This document shows, piece after piece, positions 1 through 8,287 of a DNA stretch of 64,000 nt. The DNA comes from an uncultured Coriobacteriales bacterium (GTDB lineage: Bacteria; Actinomycetota; Coriobacteriia; Coriobacteriales; UMGS124). Numbering within the stretch: the stretch's first letter is position 1; each line of letters opens with the position of its first letter. The notes under the pieces are model-generated. The model had not been told where the DNA came from, ran no database searches, and saw only the letters and a list, made by a program, of their open reading frames with translations. The DNA lies in assembly GCA_902464015.1 (NCBI GenBank), contig CABQHM010000006.1:1-64000 (forward strand), written 5' to 3'. A program made the translations under genes and the position numbers.

Positions 1-1285
1 GCTTGACGTTCACGTCCAGCTTGGGGCCGTAGAAGGCAGCCTCGCCGATCTCCTCGGTGAAGTGGATGCCCAGCTCGGTCAGAACCTCGCGAAGGGCGCC
101 CTCGGCCTTCTCCCACATCTCGTCGTCCTGATGGTACTTGTGCTTGTCCTCAGGGTCGCGCAGCGAAAGGACGCAGCGGTAGTCGGTGATGCCAAAGTCC
201 TTGTAGACGCTGAAGATGAGGTCGCACACGCCCGCGACCTCGTCCTTGATCTGGTCGGGGGTCACGAAGATGTGCGAGTCGTTCTGGCAGAAGTGACGGC
301 CGCGCTCGATGCCCTTGAGCGTGCCAGAGGCCTCGTAGCGGAAGTCATGGGCGATCTCGGCCAGACGGATGGGCAGCTCCTTGTAGGAGTGGGGCTGGTT
401 GGCGTAGATCATCATGTGGTGCGGGCAGTTCATGGGGCGAAGGACGAAGTTCTCGCCCTCCATCTCCATGGGCGGGAACATGTTCTCCTTGTAGTGGTCC
501 CAGTGGCCGCTCGTGCGGTACAGGTCCACGGTGCCCACGCAGGGCGTGAGGACATGCTGGTAGCCCAGGGCCGTCTCCTTGTCGCGGATGTAGGTCTCGA
601 GCTGCTGCCAGACGACGTAGCCGTTGGGGAGGAACATGGGCAGGCCCTTGCCCACCAGGTCGTCGGTCATGAAGAGGTGCATCTCGCGGCCGATCTTGCG
701 GTGGTCGCGCTCGGCGGCCTCGGCCAGCTTCTGCAGGTGCTCGTCGAGCTCGGCCTGCGTGGCGAAGGCGGTGCCGTGGATGCGGGTGAGCATCTTGTTC
801 TCGGCGTTGTTCTTCCAGTAGGCGCCGGAGATGGAAAGCAGCTTGAAAGCCTTGAGGGCCTTGGTGTAACGAAGGTGCGGGCCGGTGCACATGTCGACAT
901 ACTCGCCCTGGGTGAAGAAGCTGATTTGAGCGTCTTCGGGCAGGTCGGCGATGTGCTCGACCTTGTAGCACTCGCCACGCTCCTGCATGAGGGCAATGGC
1001 CTCCTCGCGGGGGAGGATGGAGGGCTTGATCGGGAGGTTCTCCTTCACGATCTTGCGCATCTCGGCCTCGATGGCAGTGAGGTCCTCGTCGCCGAGCCTG
1101 GTGTCGCCCAGGTCGATGTCGTAATAGAAGCCCTTCTCGGTGGCCGGGCCGTAACCGAAGCGTGCCTGCGGGTAGAGGCGCTTGACTGCCTGGGCCAGAA
1201 TGTGGGCGGCCGTGTGGCGAATGACCTGAAGCTCCTCTTCAGCAGGGCACTCGGTAACGGATCCGTCTGCGTGCACGATGTTCAT
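1..1285 (-). CDS. thrS: threonyl-tRNA synthetase, 3' end cut off
   Basis: Charges tRNA-Thr with threonine in the cytosol. I translated it directly from the minus strand because the frame runs off the left edge; about 428 codons are present. The editing domain begins almost at once: HTAAH (His24, His28) and later YVDMCTGPH match the zinc/editing motifs HxxxH and CxGPH. The class II catalytic core follows, up to AFYGPKLD near the edge; the rest of the core and the anticodon-binding domain lie outside. The ATG is preceded by AAGGGGAG at a 7-nt spacing. The usual N-terminal TGS domain of about 60 residues is missing: only 23 residues precede the first histidine, against about 72 in the E. coli enzyme. 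Transcribed divergently from rpsA. Identity is certain; the missing domain rests on this start. Confidence 0.95.
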   Translation of the reverse strand, partial: MNIVHADGSVTECPAEEELQVIRHTAAHILAQAVKRLYPQARFGYGPATEKGFYYDIDLGDTRLGDEDLTAIEAEMRKIVKENLPIKPSILPREEAIALMQERGECYKVEHIADLPEDAQISFFTQGEYVDMCTGPHLRYTKALKAFKLLSISGAYWKNNAENKMLTRIHGTAFATQAELDEHLQKLAEAAERDHRKIGREMHLFMTDDLVGKGLPMFLPNGYVVWQQLETYIRDKETALGYQHVLTPCVGTVDLYRTSGHWDHYKENMFPPMEMEGENFVLRPMNCPHHMMIYANQPHSYKELPIRLAEIAHDFRYEASGTLKGIERGRHFCQNDSHIFVTPDQIKDEVAGVCDLIFSVYKDFGITDYRCVLSLRDPEDKHKYHQDDEMWEKAEGALREVLTELGIHFTEEIGEAAFYGPKLDVNVK

Positions 1286-1527
1286 TGGGTAACTCCCCTT
1301 CACGGTATCGGATGGTTCGTATGTGAGAGATTTTATTGCTTTTGCATCCAGAGAGCACTCTTGATGATACATCCCTTGAAAATGTCGTATCTTTAACGAC
1401 GCATGTGCATGGGGCACGTGCCTTGACGATATCGGTCTTGCGGGCCGGTCGTCCCGTGCGAGGAATGGATCTTCGCGTTTGGGGCGCCCAAAGCTTGGCG
1501 GGACCACAGTTTGGAAGGGATCAACCC

Positions 1528-2733
1528 TTGAGCGAGCTTAAGAATCCTTCGATCTTCTCTCTTGATGTCGTTGACGAGAACGAGATGAACAACCTCGTCG
1601 ACAACACGATCATCGACTTCGACGAAGGCGACATGGTCAACGGCACCGTCGTGAAGATCGGTCATGACGAGGTCCTTCTGGACATCGGCTACAAGTCCGA
1701 AGGTGTCATCCCCGCCCGTGAGCTTTCCATCCGCAAGGATGCCGACCCCAGCACCATCGTCTCCATGGGCGACGAGATCGAGGCCCTCGTCCTCACCAAG
1801 GAGGACAAGGACGGCCGTCTGATCCTGTCCAAGAAGCGCGCTGAGTACGAGCGTGCCTGGAACCGCATCGAGGAGATGTTCAACGCCGGCCAGAACGTGG
1901 AGGGCGAGGTCATCGAGGTTGTCAAGGGCGGCCTTATCCTCGACATCGGCCTGCGCGGCTTCCTGCCTGCCTCCCTCGTCGACCTCCGTCGCGTCAAGGA
2001 CCTCACCGCCTACATGGGCACCCGCATCGAGGCCCGCGTCATCGAGATGGACCGCAACCGCAACAACGTCGTCCTCTCCCGTCGCGTTGTGCTTGAGGAG
2101 GCCCGCAAGGAGGAGCGCAGCGAGATTCTCGCCAAGCTCAAGCCCGGCATGCGCCTCAAGGGCAACGTGTCCTCCATCGTCGACTTCGGTGCTTTCGTCG
2201 ACCTGGGCGGCATCGACGGCCTGGTCCACATCTCCGAGCTCTCCTGGAACCATGTCAACCATCCCTCCGAGGTCGTCAAGGTCGGCCAGGAGGTCGAGGT
2301 CGAGGTGCTCGACGTCGATATGAACCGCGAGCGCATCTCCCTCGGTCTCAAGCAGACCACCGAGGATCCGTGGCGTTCGCTCGTCAAGAAGTACCCCGTG
2401 GGCGCCATCGTTGAGGGCAAGGTCACCAAGCTTGTTCCCTTCGGCGTCTTCGTGGAGCTTGGCGACGGCATCGAGGGCCTCGTGCACATCTCCGAGATGG
2501 CCAAGGCTCATGTCGACCAGCCTTCCCAGGTCACCAAGGCCGGCGAGACCGTCCACGTCAAGGTCATGGAGATCGACCTCGACCGTCGTCGCGTCTCCCT
2601 GTCCATGAAGGCCGCTGCCGAGACCCTCGGCATCGACGTGCCCGTGACTCCCCTGGAGCCCAAGGCCGAGAAGGCCGAGGAGGCTGCTGCTGAGGAGCCT
2701 GCCGCCGAGGTTGAGGCTACCGAGGCTGAGTAA
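1528..2733 (+). CDS. rpsA: 30S ribosomal protein S1
   Basis: RNA-binding ribosomal protein that helps load mRNA on the 30S subunit. It has 401 residues with four S1 (OB-fold) domains at about 34-103, 121-186, 207-275 and 292-361. The last two are the best conserved (VDFGAFVDLGGIDGLVHISE, VPFGVFVELGDGIEGLVHIS). The tail from about 368 is acidic and Ala/Glu-rich. Four domains is the usual actinobacterial form, against six in E. coli. The open frame extends to 1336, but TTG at 1528 has a good Shine-Dalgarno (GGAAGGGA, 7-nt spacing) and yields the expected N-terminus (MSELKNPS). It ends just before an intrinsic terminator. Confidence 0.95.
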   Translation: MSELKNPSIFSLDVVDENEMNNLVDNTIIDFDEGDMVNGTVVKIGHDEVLLDIGYKSEGVIPARELSIRKDADPSTIVSMGDEIEALVLTKEDKDGRLILSKKRAEYERAWNRIEEMFNAGQNVEGEVIEVVKGGLILDIGLRGFLPASLVDLRRVKDLTAYMGTRIEARVIEMDRNRNNVVLSRRVVLEEARKEERSEILAKLKPGMRLKGNVSSIVDFGAFVDLGGIDGLVHISELSWNHVNHPSEVVKVGQEVEVEVLDVDMNRERISLGLKQTTEDPWRSLVKKYPVGAIVEGKVTKLVPFGVFVELGDGIEGLVHISEMAKAHVDQPSQVTKAGETVHVKVMEIDLDRRRVSLSMKAAAETLGIDVPVTPLEPKAEKAEEAAAEEPAAEVEATEAE

Positions 2734-2787
2734 GCTTTCTCACGGGGTCAGGCAGGGCTTGACCACGACTGAAGCTTGATTTTAGCT

Positions 2788-2824
2788 GGGCGGGTTGCTT
2801 TTGGGCAGCCCGCCCTTCTTTTTG
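2788..2824 (+). terminator. intrinsic terminator after rpsA
   Basis: GGGCGGGTTGC pairs with GCAGCCCGCCC (one G-U) around a short TTTTGG loop and is followed by TTCTTTTT. It lies between rpsA and the methyltransferase gene. Confidence 0.85.
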
Positions 2825-2842
2825 TCTGGGGAAGGAAGTGCC

Positions 2843-3697
2843 ATGGCTATTCGCGTTGTTGAGATTGAGGCATTCGAAGACGAGAGGCTCGACGCCTATG
2901 CTCGCCTGACGGAGGCGCAGCTGCGCTGCCGCCTGGAGCCCGAGAAGGGTATCTGCATCGCCGAGTCGTTCAAGGTCATCGACCGTGCGCTTGACGCCGC
3001 CATGGTGCCTGTCTCCTTCCTCGTCGCTCCCAAGTGGGTCGACGAGACGCTCGAGCGTGCTCGCCAGGCAGTGCGGGCGGGCCTTGTGAGCGAAGACGAG
3101 GACCTTCCCATCTTCGTCGCCCCTGTCGAGCAACTCTCCAAGCTCACGGGCTACAACTTGACGCGCGGTGCCCTGTGCGCGATGCGCCGCCCCGTTTTGC
3201 CCAGTGTGGAAGAGGTCGTGCGCGGGGCTCGCCGCATCGCGGTGCTCGAGGGCATCGTCGACCACACCAACGTCGGCGCCATCTTCCGCAGCGCGGCGGC
3301 TCTCAACGTCGACGCCGTGCTTGTGACGCCCACGTGCTGCGACCCCCTGTATCGTCGTGCGGCCCGCGTGAGCATGGGCACGGTCTTCCAGGTGCCATGG
3401 ACGCGCATCGGTTCCGATCACACGCAGTGGCCCGTCCCGGGCCTTTCCATTCTGAACGACCTCGGGTTCACCACGGCGGCGTTCGCTCTGACCGACGAGT
3501 CGATCAGTTTGGCCGACCCTCAACTCGATGAGATTGACAAGCTTGCAGTGGTTTTGGGCACGGAAGGCGACGGCCTGTGCCACGACACCATTGCCGGCTG
3601 CGATCTTACGGTGCGCATCCCCATGGCCCACGGCGTCGACTCGCTCAACGTCGCTGCCGCTTCGGCTGTGGCGTTCTGGCATCTCTGCGAGCACTAG
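2843..3697 (+). CDS. TrmH/SpoU-family RNA 2'-O-methyltransferase
   Basis: A SpoU (SPOUT) class methyltransferase of 284 residues, predicted to 2'-O-methylate a ribose in rRNA or tRNA using S-adenosylmethionine. The N-terminal ~110 residues form the substrate-binding part. The catalytic knot shows the three family motifs: LEGIVDHTNVGAIFRSA (Asn-Arg), VVLGTEGDGL, and IPMAHGVDSLNVAAASAVAF. ATG at 2843 has GAAGGA upstream; longer starts in this frame would begin inside the rpsA terminator. The next gene, coaE, begins 13 bases after the stop and is probably co-transcribed. The modified nucleotide cannot be told from sequence. Confidence 0.88.
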   Translation: MAIRVVEIEAFEDERLDAYARLTEAQLRCRLEPEKGICIAESFKVIDRALDAAMVPVSFLVAPKWVDETLERARQAVRAGLVSEDEDLPIFVAPVEQLSKLTGYNLTRGALCAMRRPVLPSVEEVVRGARRIAVLEGIVDHTNVGAIFRSAAALNVDAVLVTPTCCDPLYRRAARVSMGTVFQVPWTRIGSDHTQWPVPGLSILNDLGFTTAAFALTDESISLADPQLDEIDKLAVVLGTEGDGLCHDTIAGCDLTVRIPMAHGVDSLNVAAASAVAFWHLCEH

Positions 3698-3709
3698 GGA
3701 GGCGCCCGC

Positions 3710-4387
3710 GTGTACACGCTGTTTGTTACCGGTGGCATCGGTTCGGGAAAGTCCGCCTTTGTGGGGCGCTTGAAGGAGCTTGGCGCCACGGTGTATGACC
3801 TTGATGCCATCTCGCACGAGGTGCTCGAGGACGACGACACTGTTCGCGCCCTCGTGCGGGCGTTCGGCCCCGAGATTCTCGAGGAAGGCAGCGGCCCCGT
3901 CCCCGATTCACTCGATGAGGAATTCGTTTCAGATTCAGACGACATCCTCCCGCTTGGGAGAATCTCTCGTCCGGCCTTGGCCTGGCGTGCGTTCTCAAGC
4001 CCTGAGACAACCGACCTTCTAAATTCCATCGTGCACCCCCGCGTCTTTACGCGCCTGGCCCAGCACCTCGCTTCGGGATGCTCGTGCTGCGCGTCGTCTC
4101 ATGACGTGGTCAACGTCGTTGAGGTGCAGCTGATCGACAAGGCAGGGGAGTCCCTTGCCCTGGCCGACGAGGTCTTGGGTATTCTGTGCCCCAGGGACAT
4201 ACGCCGTTCCAACGCGCAGGCCCGCGGCATGGACCCCGCCGATTTCGACCGTCGGGACGCCTTGCAGATTACCGACGAGCAGCGTGCCTCGTACTGCACT
4301 TCCACGCTTGTAAACGACAAGGGGCTTGAGCATTTGCGCGAGATGGCCGATGATTGGTGGCATCGACACTGCCCGACGCGACCGTAG
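3710..4387 (+). CDS. coaE: dephospho-CoA kinase
   Basis: Phosphorylates dephospho-CoA with ATP, the last step of coenzyme A synthesis. 225 residues, slightly longer than the usual ~200. P-loop GGIGSGKS at 9-16, then the DLDAISHEVL segment of the substrate-binding region. Later parts match the family more loosely, including VQLIDKAGESLALADEV and a RRSNAQARGM region. An acidic insert around residues 65-80 and a Cys-rich bit (SGCSCCAS) near 120 are unusual. The start is GTG, with AGGGAGG overlapping the stop of the preceding gene. mobB starts 12 bases downstream. Confidence 0.88.
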   Translation: MYTLFVTGGIGSGKSAFVGRLKELGATVYDLDAISHEVLEDDDTVRALVRAFGPEILEEGSGPVPDSLDEEFVSDSDDILPLGRISRPALAWRAFSSPETTDLLNSIVHPRVFTRLAQHLASGCSCCASSHDVVNVVEVQLIDKAGESLALADEVLGILCPRDIRRSNAQARGMDPADFDRRDALQITDEQRASYCTSTLVNDKGLEHLREMADDWWHRHCPTRP

Positions 4388-4398
4388 GTGAGGCATCC

Positions 4399-5010
4399 AT
4401 GCAAACAAAGAGCCCGGCCATTGCCTTTGTTGGAAGGCACAACTCTGGTAAGACCACCCTCGTGACGAAGGTGATCTCTTGCCTTTGCGCACGCGGTCTG
4501 GACGTGGGAAGCGTCAAGCATCACGGTCACCTGGGCTTTGAGGTGGACGTCGAGGGCAAGGACTCGTGGCGCCATCGCCAGGCCGGCTCCTGCGAGGTCG
4601 CCATTGCCTCGCCTGACAAGATGGCCCTCATTCGCGAACTGAAGCACGAGATGGAAGTCGACGAGATCATCGAGCTCATGGCTCCCCATGACGTCGTGCT
4701 GGTAGAGGGCTACAGGGGCAGCGGCAACATCCCGACTGTCGAGATCATGCGTTCCACCAACGAGCGCGACTCCGTGGCCGCAGCGGAGTTCGTCCGCGCG
4801 GTCAGGCAGACCGGGCGCCTCGAATATGACGATGCCAACCTCGGCAGGGACGCCGGCCGCATGCCCGACGAGTTGACGGTGGCTGTCGCGAGCGACATCC
4901 CCGAGGTTCACGACGCCGCCCAGGCCGTTGGCCTCGTGACGTTTGGCCTCGACGATGAGGAGGCCATCGCCGATTACATCGCGACGCATATCGCCCGCAG
5001 CGGTCGTTAG
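4399..5010 (+). CDS. mobB: molybdopterin-guanine dinucleotide biosynthesis adaptor MobB
   Basis: P-loop GTP-binding accessory protein of molybdenum cofactor maturation, thought to help MobA or target enzymes during dinucleotide formation. 203 residues. Walker A GRHNSGKTTL at about 13-22, the SVKHHGHLGFEVD segment typical of MobB, SWRHRQAG, and VLVEGYRGS. The ATG is preceded by GGTGAGG right after the coaE stop. A longer frame begins at 4354 inside coaE but has no ribosome-binding site. First gene of the molybdenum block that continues with moeA, mog and modABC. No mobA is in the window. Confidence 0.9.
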   Translation: MQTKSPAIAFVGRHNSGKTTLVTKVISCLCARGLDVGSVKHHGHLGFEVDVEGKDSWRHRQAGSCEVAIASPDKMALIRELKHEMEVDEIIELMAPHDVVLVEGYRGSGNIPTVEIMRSTNERDSVAAAEFVRAVRQTGRLEYDDANLGRDAGRMPDELTVAVASDIPEVHDAAQAVGLVTFGLDDEEAIADYIATHIARSGR

Positions 5011-5028
5011 CCCCATTACATTCCATAC

Positions 5029-5061
5029 CCGAGTGGCAAAAGCTGCCTACTCGGCTATAAT
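5029..5061 (+). promoter_or_regulatory. moeA promoter with overlapping dyad
   Basis: A perfect -10 hexamer TATAAT lies at 5056-5061, 62 bases before the moeA ATG. Directly upstream is an inverted repeat: CCGAGT+GGCA (5029-5038) against TGCC+ACTCGG (5044-5054), with one bulged T. It covers the expected -35/spacer region, where the -35 itself is weak (TGGCAA). No T-run follows, so it looks like an operator rather than a mobB terminator. Factor unknown. Confidence 0.5.
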
Positions 5062-5080
5062 CGCCCCTTGTGTACAAACT

Positions 5081-5101
5081 GTGCGCGCCGTCGGCGCGCA
5101 C
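5081..5101 (+). repeat. perfect inverted repeat in moeA 5' leader
   Basis: Arms GTGCGCGCC and GGCGCGCAC are perfect complements with a 3-nt loop. It sits about 20 bases after the predicted -10 and 22 bases before the moeA start, so it would lie at or near the 5' end of the transcript. It could be an operator or an mRNA hairpin. Confidence 0.6.
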
Positions 5102-5122
5102 ACTTGCATGAGAAGAGGGTAC

Positions 5123-6397
5123 ATGCTTGATCCAAACGTACGAATCAGCATTGACGAGGCTTTGGGGCGCGTGCTCGATCGCGTGGGGGCGCTTCCCGAG
5201 CAGCGTGTGGAGCTCATCGATGCTCTGGGCCGCGTTCTTTCGCACGACGTCGTGAGCGACATCGACGTCACGCCGTTCGACAACTCCTCGATGGACGGCT
5301 ACGCCGTCAGGTCGTGCGACCTTGAGGGCGCAAGCGAGGCGTCCTGCGTCGAGATGGACGTCGTGGGCTACATCGGCGCGGGGTCTGCCTTCGACGGCGT
5401 GCTTCAGCCTGGCCAGACGGTGCGCCTCATGACGGGCGCCCCCATGCCCCAGGGTGCCGACGCCGTGCAGAAATTTGAGCTCGTTAACGTCGTGAGCGGC
5501 GAAGGTGAGACTGGTTCGCGTGTGTCGTTCTCCGCCCCCGTGAAGCCGGGCAACTTCGTGCGTCTTGCTGGCGAGGAGTTCAAGGCCGGCGAGGTTGCAC
5601 TGCCCGCCGGGACGTTCGTGAACGCCTATGCTCTGGGCATGCTGGCCTCCGCCGGCGCCCGTGAGGTCGATGTCTACTGTCGCCCGGTCGTCGGCATCTT
5701 CACGATCGGCAGCGAGCTCATGTCCATGGCGACGGCCCCCGCCGACCTTGAGCGTGGCAAAATCCGCGACAGCAACTCCTGGACGCTTGCGGGTCTTGTG
5801 CGCGAGGCGGGCGGTGAGCCGCGCCTGTTCGGCATCGTCCCCGACGACCGCGAGGCGATCAAGGCCGTGCTCGACGAGGCGCTTGCATGCTGCGACATGG
5901 TCATTTCTGCCGGCGGTGCCAGCCAGGGCGACTTCGACTTCATCCAGGAGGTCATTTCCACGCAGGGCCAGGCCGTCTTCTCTTACCTGTCGCTTCGTCC
6001 CGGCAAGCGCCAGACGTTCGGCATCGTCGAGGGCAAGCCCGTCTTTGGCCTGTCGGGCAATCCTGCGGCTGCCTCTGTCGGCTTCGAGCTGCTCATTCGC
6101 CCGGCGCTGCGCAAAATGCAGGGATATGCCGACCTTGCCCGCCCGCAGGTGCGCGCCACACTCACCTCTCCCATCAAGAAGAAGGAGGGCCGCGCGTTCT
6201 ACAACCGCGGCAGGGTCGAGCGGGACGAGGACGGCTCTTGGGTCGCCTACGAACACGGCACGCAGTCTTCTGCCCTGTTGGGAGACCTCGAGCGCTGCAA
6301 CTGCCTCATCGTCATCGACGAGGACAACATGGGCATGCAGGCTGGCGAGCAGGCTCTCTGCATGCGCATCGACCTGCCTGAGGGCACCCAGCTGTAG
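5123..6397 (+). CDS. moeA: molybdopterin molybdenumtransferase MoeA
   Basis: Inserts molybdate into adenylated molybdopterin to give molybdenum cofactor. 424 residues. Family landmarks in order: DVTPFDNSSMDGYAV (about 50-64), RLMTGAPMPQGADAV (about 104-118), GSELMSM..GKIRDSNSW with the conserved acidic and Asn residues, VISAGGASQGDFDF (normally GGVSxGDxD), and VFGLSGNPAAASVGFELLIRP. ATG at 5123 has AGAAGAGGG at good spacing and gives the expected MLDPNVRISIDEAL start; the open frame runs up into the mobB region. The gene has its own predicted promoter, and mog follows 29 bases after the stop. Confidence 0.94.
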   Translation: MLDPNVRISIDEALGRVLDRVGALPEQRVELIDALGRVLSHDVVSDIDVTPFDNSSMDGYAVRSCDLEGASEASCVEMDVVGYIGAGSAFDGVLQPGQTVRLMTGAPMPQGADAVQKFELVNVVSGEGETGSRVSFSAPVKPGNFVRLAGEEFKAGEVALPAGTFVNAYALGMLASAGAREVDVYCRPVVGIFTIGSELMSMATAPADLERGKIRDSNSWTLAGLVREAGGEPRLFGIVPDDREAIKAVLDEALACCDMVISAGGASQGDFDFIQEVISTQGQAVFSYLSLRPGKRQTFGIVEGKPVFGLSGNPAAASVGFELLIRPALRKMQGYADLARPQVRATLTSPIKKKEGRAFYNRGRVERDEDGSWVAYEHGTQSSALLGDLERCNCLIVIDEDNMGMQAGEQALCMRIDLPEGTQL

Positions 6398-6426
6398 TCT
6401 TGCGTCAGTTTGAGAAAGGGAAGCTC

Positions 6427-6900
6427 ATGAACATTAAGTTCGCCATCGTCACCGCATCTGACACGCGTGACATCACGCTCGACTCGGCGGGCGCCGCGCT
6501 CGAGTCGCTCATCTCTGAGCAGGGTTGGAGCGTCGCCTCCCACGTCGTGGTCAAGGACGAGCGTGCCGATCTCACGCGCGCCATCATCACGGCCTGCGAC
6601 GAGGTAGATGCCGACATCGTGCTCACCTGCGGCGGCACCGGCCTGTCCATGCGCGACGTCACGCCCGAGGCAACCCAGGACGCATGCGACCGCAACGTGC
6701 CCGGCATCGCCGAGGCCATCCGCGCCACCTCCCTGCAGAAGACGCGTCGAGCGATGCTCTCGCGCGCGCTTTGCATGCAGCGCGGCACCCATCTCGTCAT
6801 CAACTTCCCCGGTAGCGAGAAGGCTGCGCGCGAGTGCTGGGATGCCGTGTACGACCAGCTTGACCATGCCATCAAGATGACCGCGGGTGGCGGCCACTAG
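6427..6900 (+). CDS. mog: MogA/MoaB family molybdopterin adenylyltransferase
   Basis: Adenylates molybdopterin ahead of metal insertion by MoeA. 157 residues, a single MoCF-binding domain. Visible motifs: AIVTASDTRD at the start, DIVLTCGGTGLSMRDVTPEAT (the GGTG loop and the acidic residue of the family), and HLVINFPGSEKAARECWDAV, where family members usually have LPG. ATG at 6427 follows a GAAAGGGAAG ribosome-binding site; the frame extends 9 codons upstream to the moeA end. Mog and MoaB cannot be separated by sequence alone; position next to moeA supports the adenylyltransferase role. Confidence 0.88.
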   Translation: MNIKFAIVTASDTRDITLDSAGAALESLISEQGWSVASHVVVKDERADLTRAIITACDEVDADIVLTCGGTGLSMRDVTPEATQDACDRNVPGIAEAIRATSLQKTRRAMLSRALCMQRGTHLVINFPGSEKAARECWDAVYDQLDHAIKMTAGGGH

Positions 6901-6954
6901 AAATCGCGCCACGCGTCGGTCCTCGTGGGGCAGGGGCATGCGTTTACGCGCTGC

Positions 6955-6979
6955 TGCCGCGCCGCTGACGGCATTTTCT
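6955..6979 (+). terminator. weak terminator candidate after mog
   Basis: A 5-bp stem (TGCCG / CGGCA) around a 9-nt loop is followed by TTTTCT. The stem is short, so termination here is doubtful. Confidence 0.3.
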
Positions 6980-7026
6980 CAATACGGGTTGATTTTATGC
7001 TTGCACTTTTGTGGCATATGGTTAAC

Positions 7027-7040
7027 CTATCGAGTGATAG
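7027..7040 (+). promoter_or_regulatory. inverted repeat upstream of modA, candidate operator
   Basis: CTATC and GATAG flank a GAGT spacer as perfect arms, 50 bases before the modA start. Position and shape suit an operator or a transcript-leader hairpin. It does not match the E. coli ModE site well. A CGAGTG core is shared with the dyad before moeA (around 5030), which may be chance. Confidence 0.35.
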
Positions 7041-7089
7041 CAACGGCAAACCCGCCGTCGCCTGAGTCCCTTGGGAGGGGATTTCTCAA

Positions 7090-8256
7090 ATGAAGATGAA
7101 CCGTCGTTCCTTTGTTCAGGGTGCCGCTATGCTCGGTGCCGCCCTTGCCGTCGTTCCTTGCGCCGGTCTGGCTTTCGCTGACGAGAAGAAGGAGGAGGCT
7201 GCTCCCGCCGCTGAGGGCGCCCTTCAGATCTTCGCCGCCAACTCCCTGGAGAAGGCCCTGCCCGAGGTCCAGAAGCTCTACACCGAGCAGACCGGCGTCG
7301 AGTTCGCCGACACTCAGTTCAAGGCATCCGGCGACCTGGTCGAGCAGCTCAAGGGCGGCGCCATCGTCGACCTGCTGATCACTGCCTCCAAGGGCACCAT
7401 GGACAAGGCCGAAGAGGGCAAGCTCATCGACGCCGACACCCGCATCAAGATGTTCAACAACGACCTCGTCGTCGTTGCCGCCGAGGGCGCCGACGTCAAG
7501 GTCGCCGCTGTCGAGGACGTCGCTGCCGATGACATCGCCAGCATCGCCATCGGCGACCCGGCCACCGTTCCCGCCGGCAAGTACACCTGCCAAGCTCTGT
7601 ACGCCGCCGGTCTCTACAGCGCCGAGGAGGGCGTCGACGGCGAGTTCGCTGAGGAGATCAAGGACAAGGTCATGCTTGCCGACAAGGTGGGCACCTGCGC
7701 CTCCTATGTCTCCACGGGCGACGCCACCATCGGTTTCGTGTACAGCTCCGACGTCTATCGCTATGACGGCATCGAGGCCATCTACACCGTTCCCGCCGAC
7801 ATGCACAAGGACATCGTCTACCCCGGCGCCGTCTGCACCGACGCTCCCAACGTCGAGACTGCCAAGGCGTTCCTCGACTTCTGCATGACTGACCCCGACG
7901 CTCTGGACATCTGGAGCGAGTATGGCTTCGAGGTCGTCGTGGCCGACGAGGCTGACGCCGCTGCTCCCGCTGACGCCGCCGCTGGCGCTCTCAAGGACGG
8001 CACCTACAACGCCGAGGGTAAGGGCATCGGCGGCAAGGTGCCCGTGACCGTCGAGGTCAAGGACGGCAAGGTCGCCACCGTCACCGTCGGCGACAACTCC
8101 GAGACCCAGGGCATCGGCTCCAAGGCCATCGAGCAGCTGCCCGACGCCATCGTGGCCGCCAACGGCACCGAGGGCGTCGACGCCGTCTCCGGCGCCACCG
8201 TCACCTCCAAGGCCATCTTCACGGCCGTCGAGGACTGCCTGGCCCAGGCGAAGTAA
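7090..8256 (+). CDS. modA: Tat-exported ModA-like molybdate-binding protein fused to FMN_bind domain
   Basis: Predicted extracytoplasmic molybdate (or tungstate) binding protein of the ModABC importer, 388 residues. The N-terminus is a Tat-type signal: NRRSF at 4-8, a hydrophobic stretch, then GLAFADE with likely cleavage after AFA. No lipobox Cys is seen (VVPC is a poor match). Residues about 44-300 are the ModA-type binding fold (AANSLEKALPEVQKLY, GAIVDLLITAS). Residues about 302-388 are an FMN_bind domain ending DAVSGATVTS: the SGAT motif (367-370) is the site where ApbE-type transferases attach FMN to the Thr in NqrC/RnfG proteins. Covalent flavin is therefore predicted at Thr370. No apbE is in the window. 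The ATG follows GGGAGGGG. Oxyanion choice is inferred from family and neighbours. Confidence 0.88.
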   Translation: MKMNRRSFVQGAAMLGAALAVVPCAGLAFADEKKEEAAPAAEGALQIFAANSLEKALPEVQKLYTEQTGVEFADTQFKASGDLVEQLKGGAIVDLLITASKGTMDKAEEGKLIDADTRIKMFNNDLVVVAAEGADVKVAAVEDVAADDIASIAIGDPATVPAGKYTCQALYAAGLYSAEEGVDGEFAEEIKDKVMLADKVGTCASYVSTGDATIGFVYSSDVYRYDGIEAIYTVPADMHKDIVYPGAVCTDAPNVETAKAFLDFCMTDPDALDIWSEYGFEVVVADEADAAAPADAAAGALKDGTYNAEGKGIGGKVPVTVEVKDGKVATVTVGDNSETQGIGSKAIEQLPDAIVAANGTEGVDAVSGATVTSKAIFTAVEDCLAQAK

Positions 8257-8287
8257 ACGCCTTCCACGTAGGGCTTAGATGACATCC

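Noticed and set aside
62..1396. Open frame of 444 codons opposite thrS
   Set aside because: The minus strand translates to a clear threonyl-tRNA synthetase with editing motifs.
5044..5061. Rho-independent terminator after mobB
   Set aside because: The dyad is followed by TATAATCGCCCC with no T-run, so an operator/promoter reading fits better.
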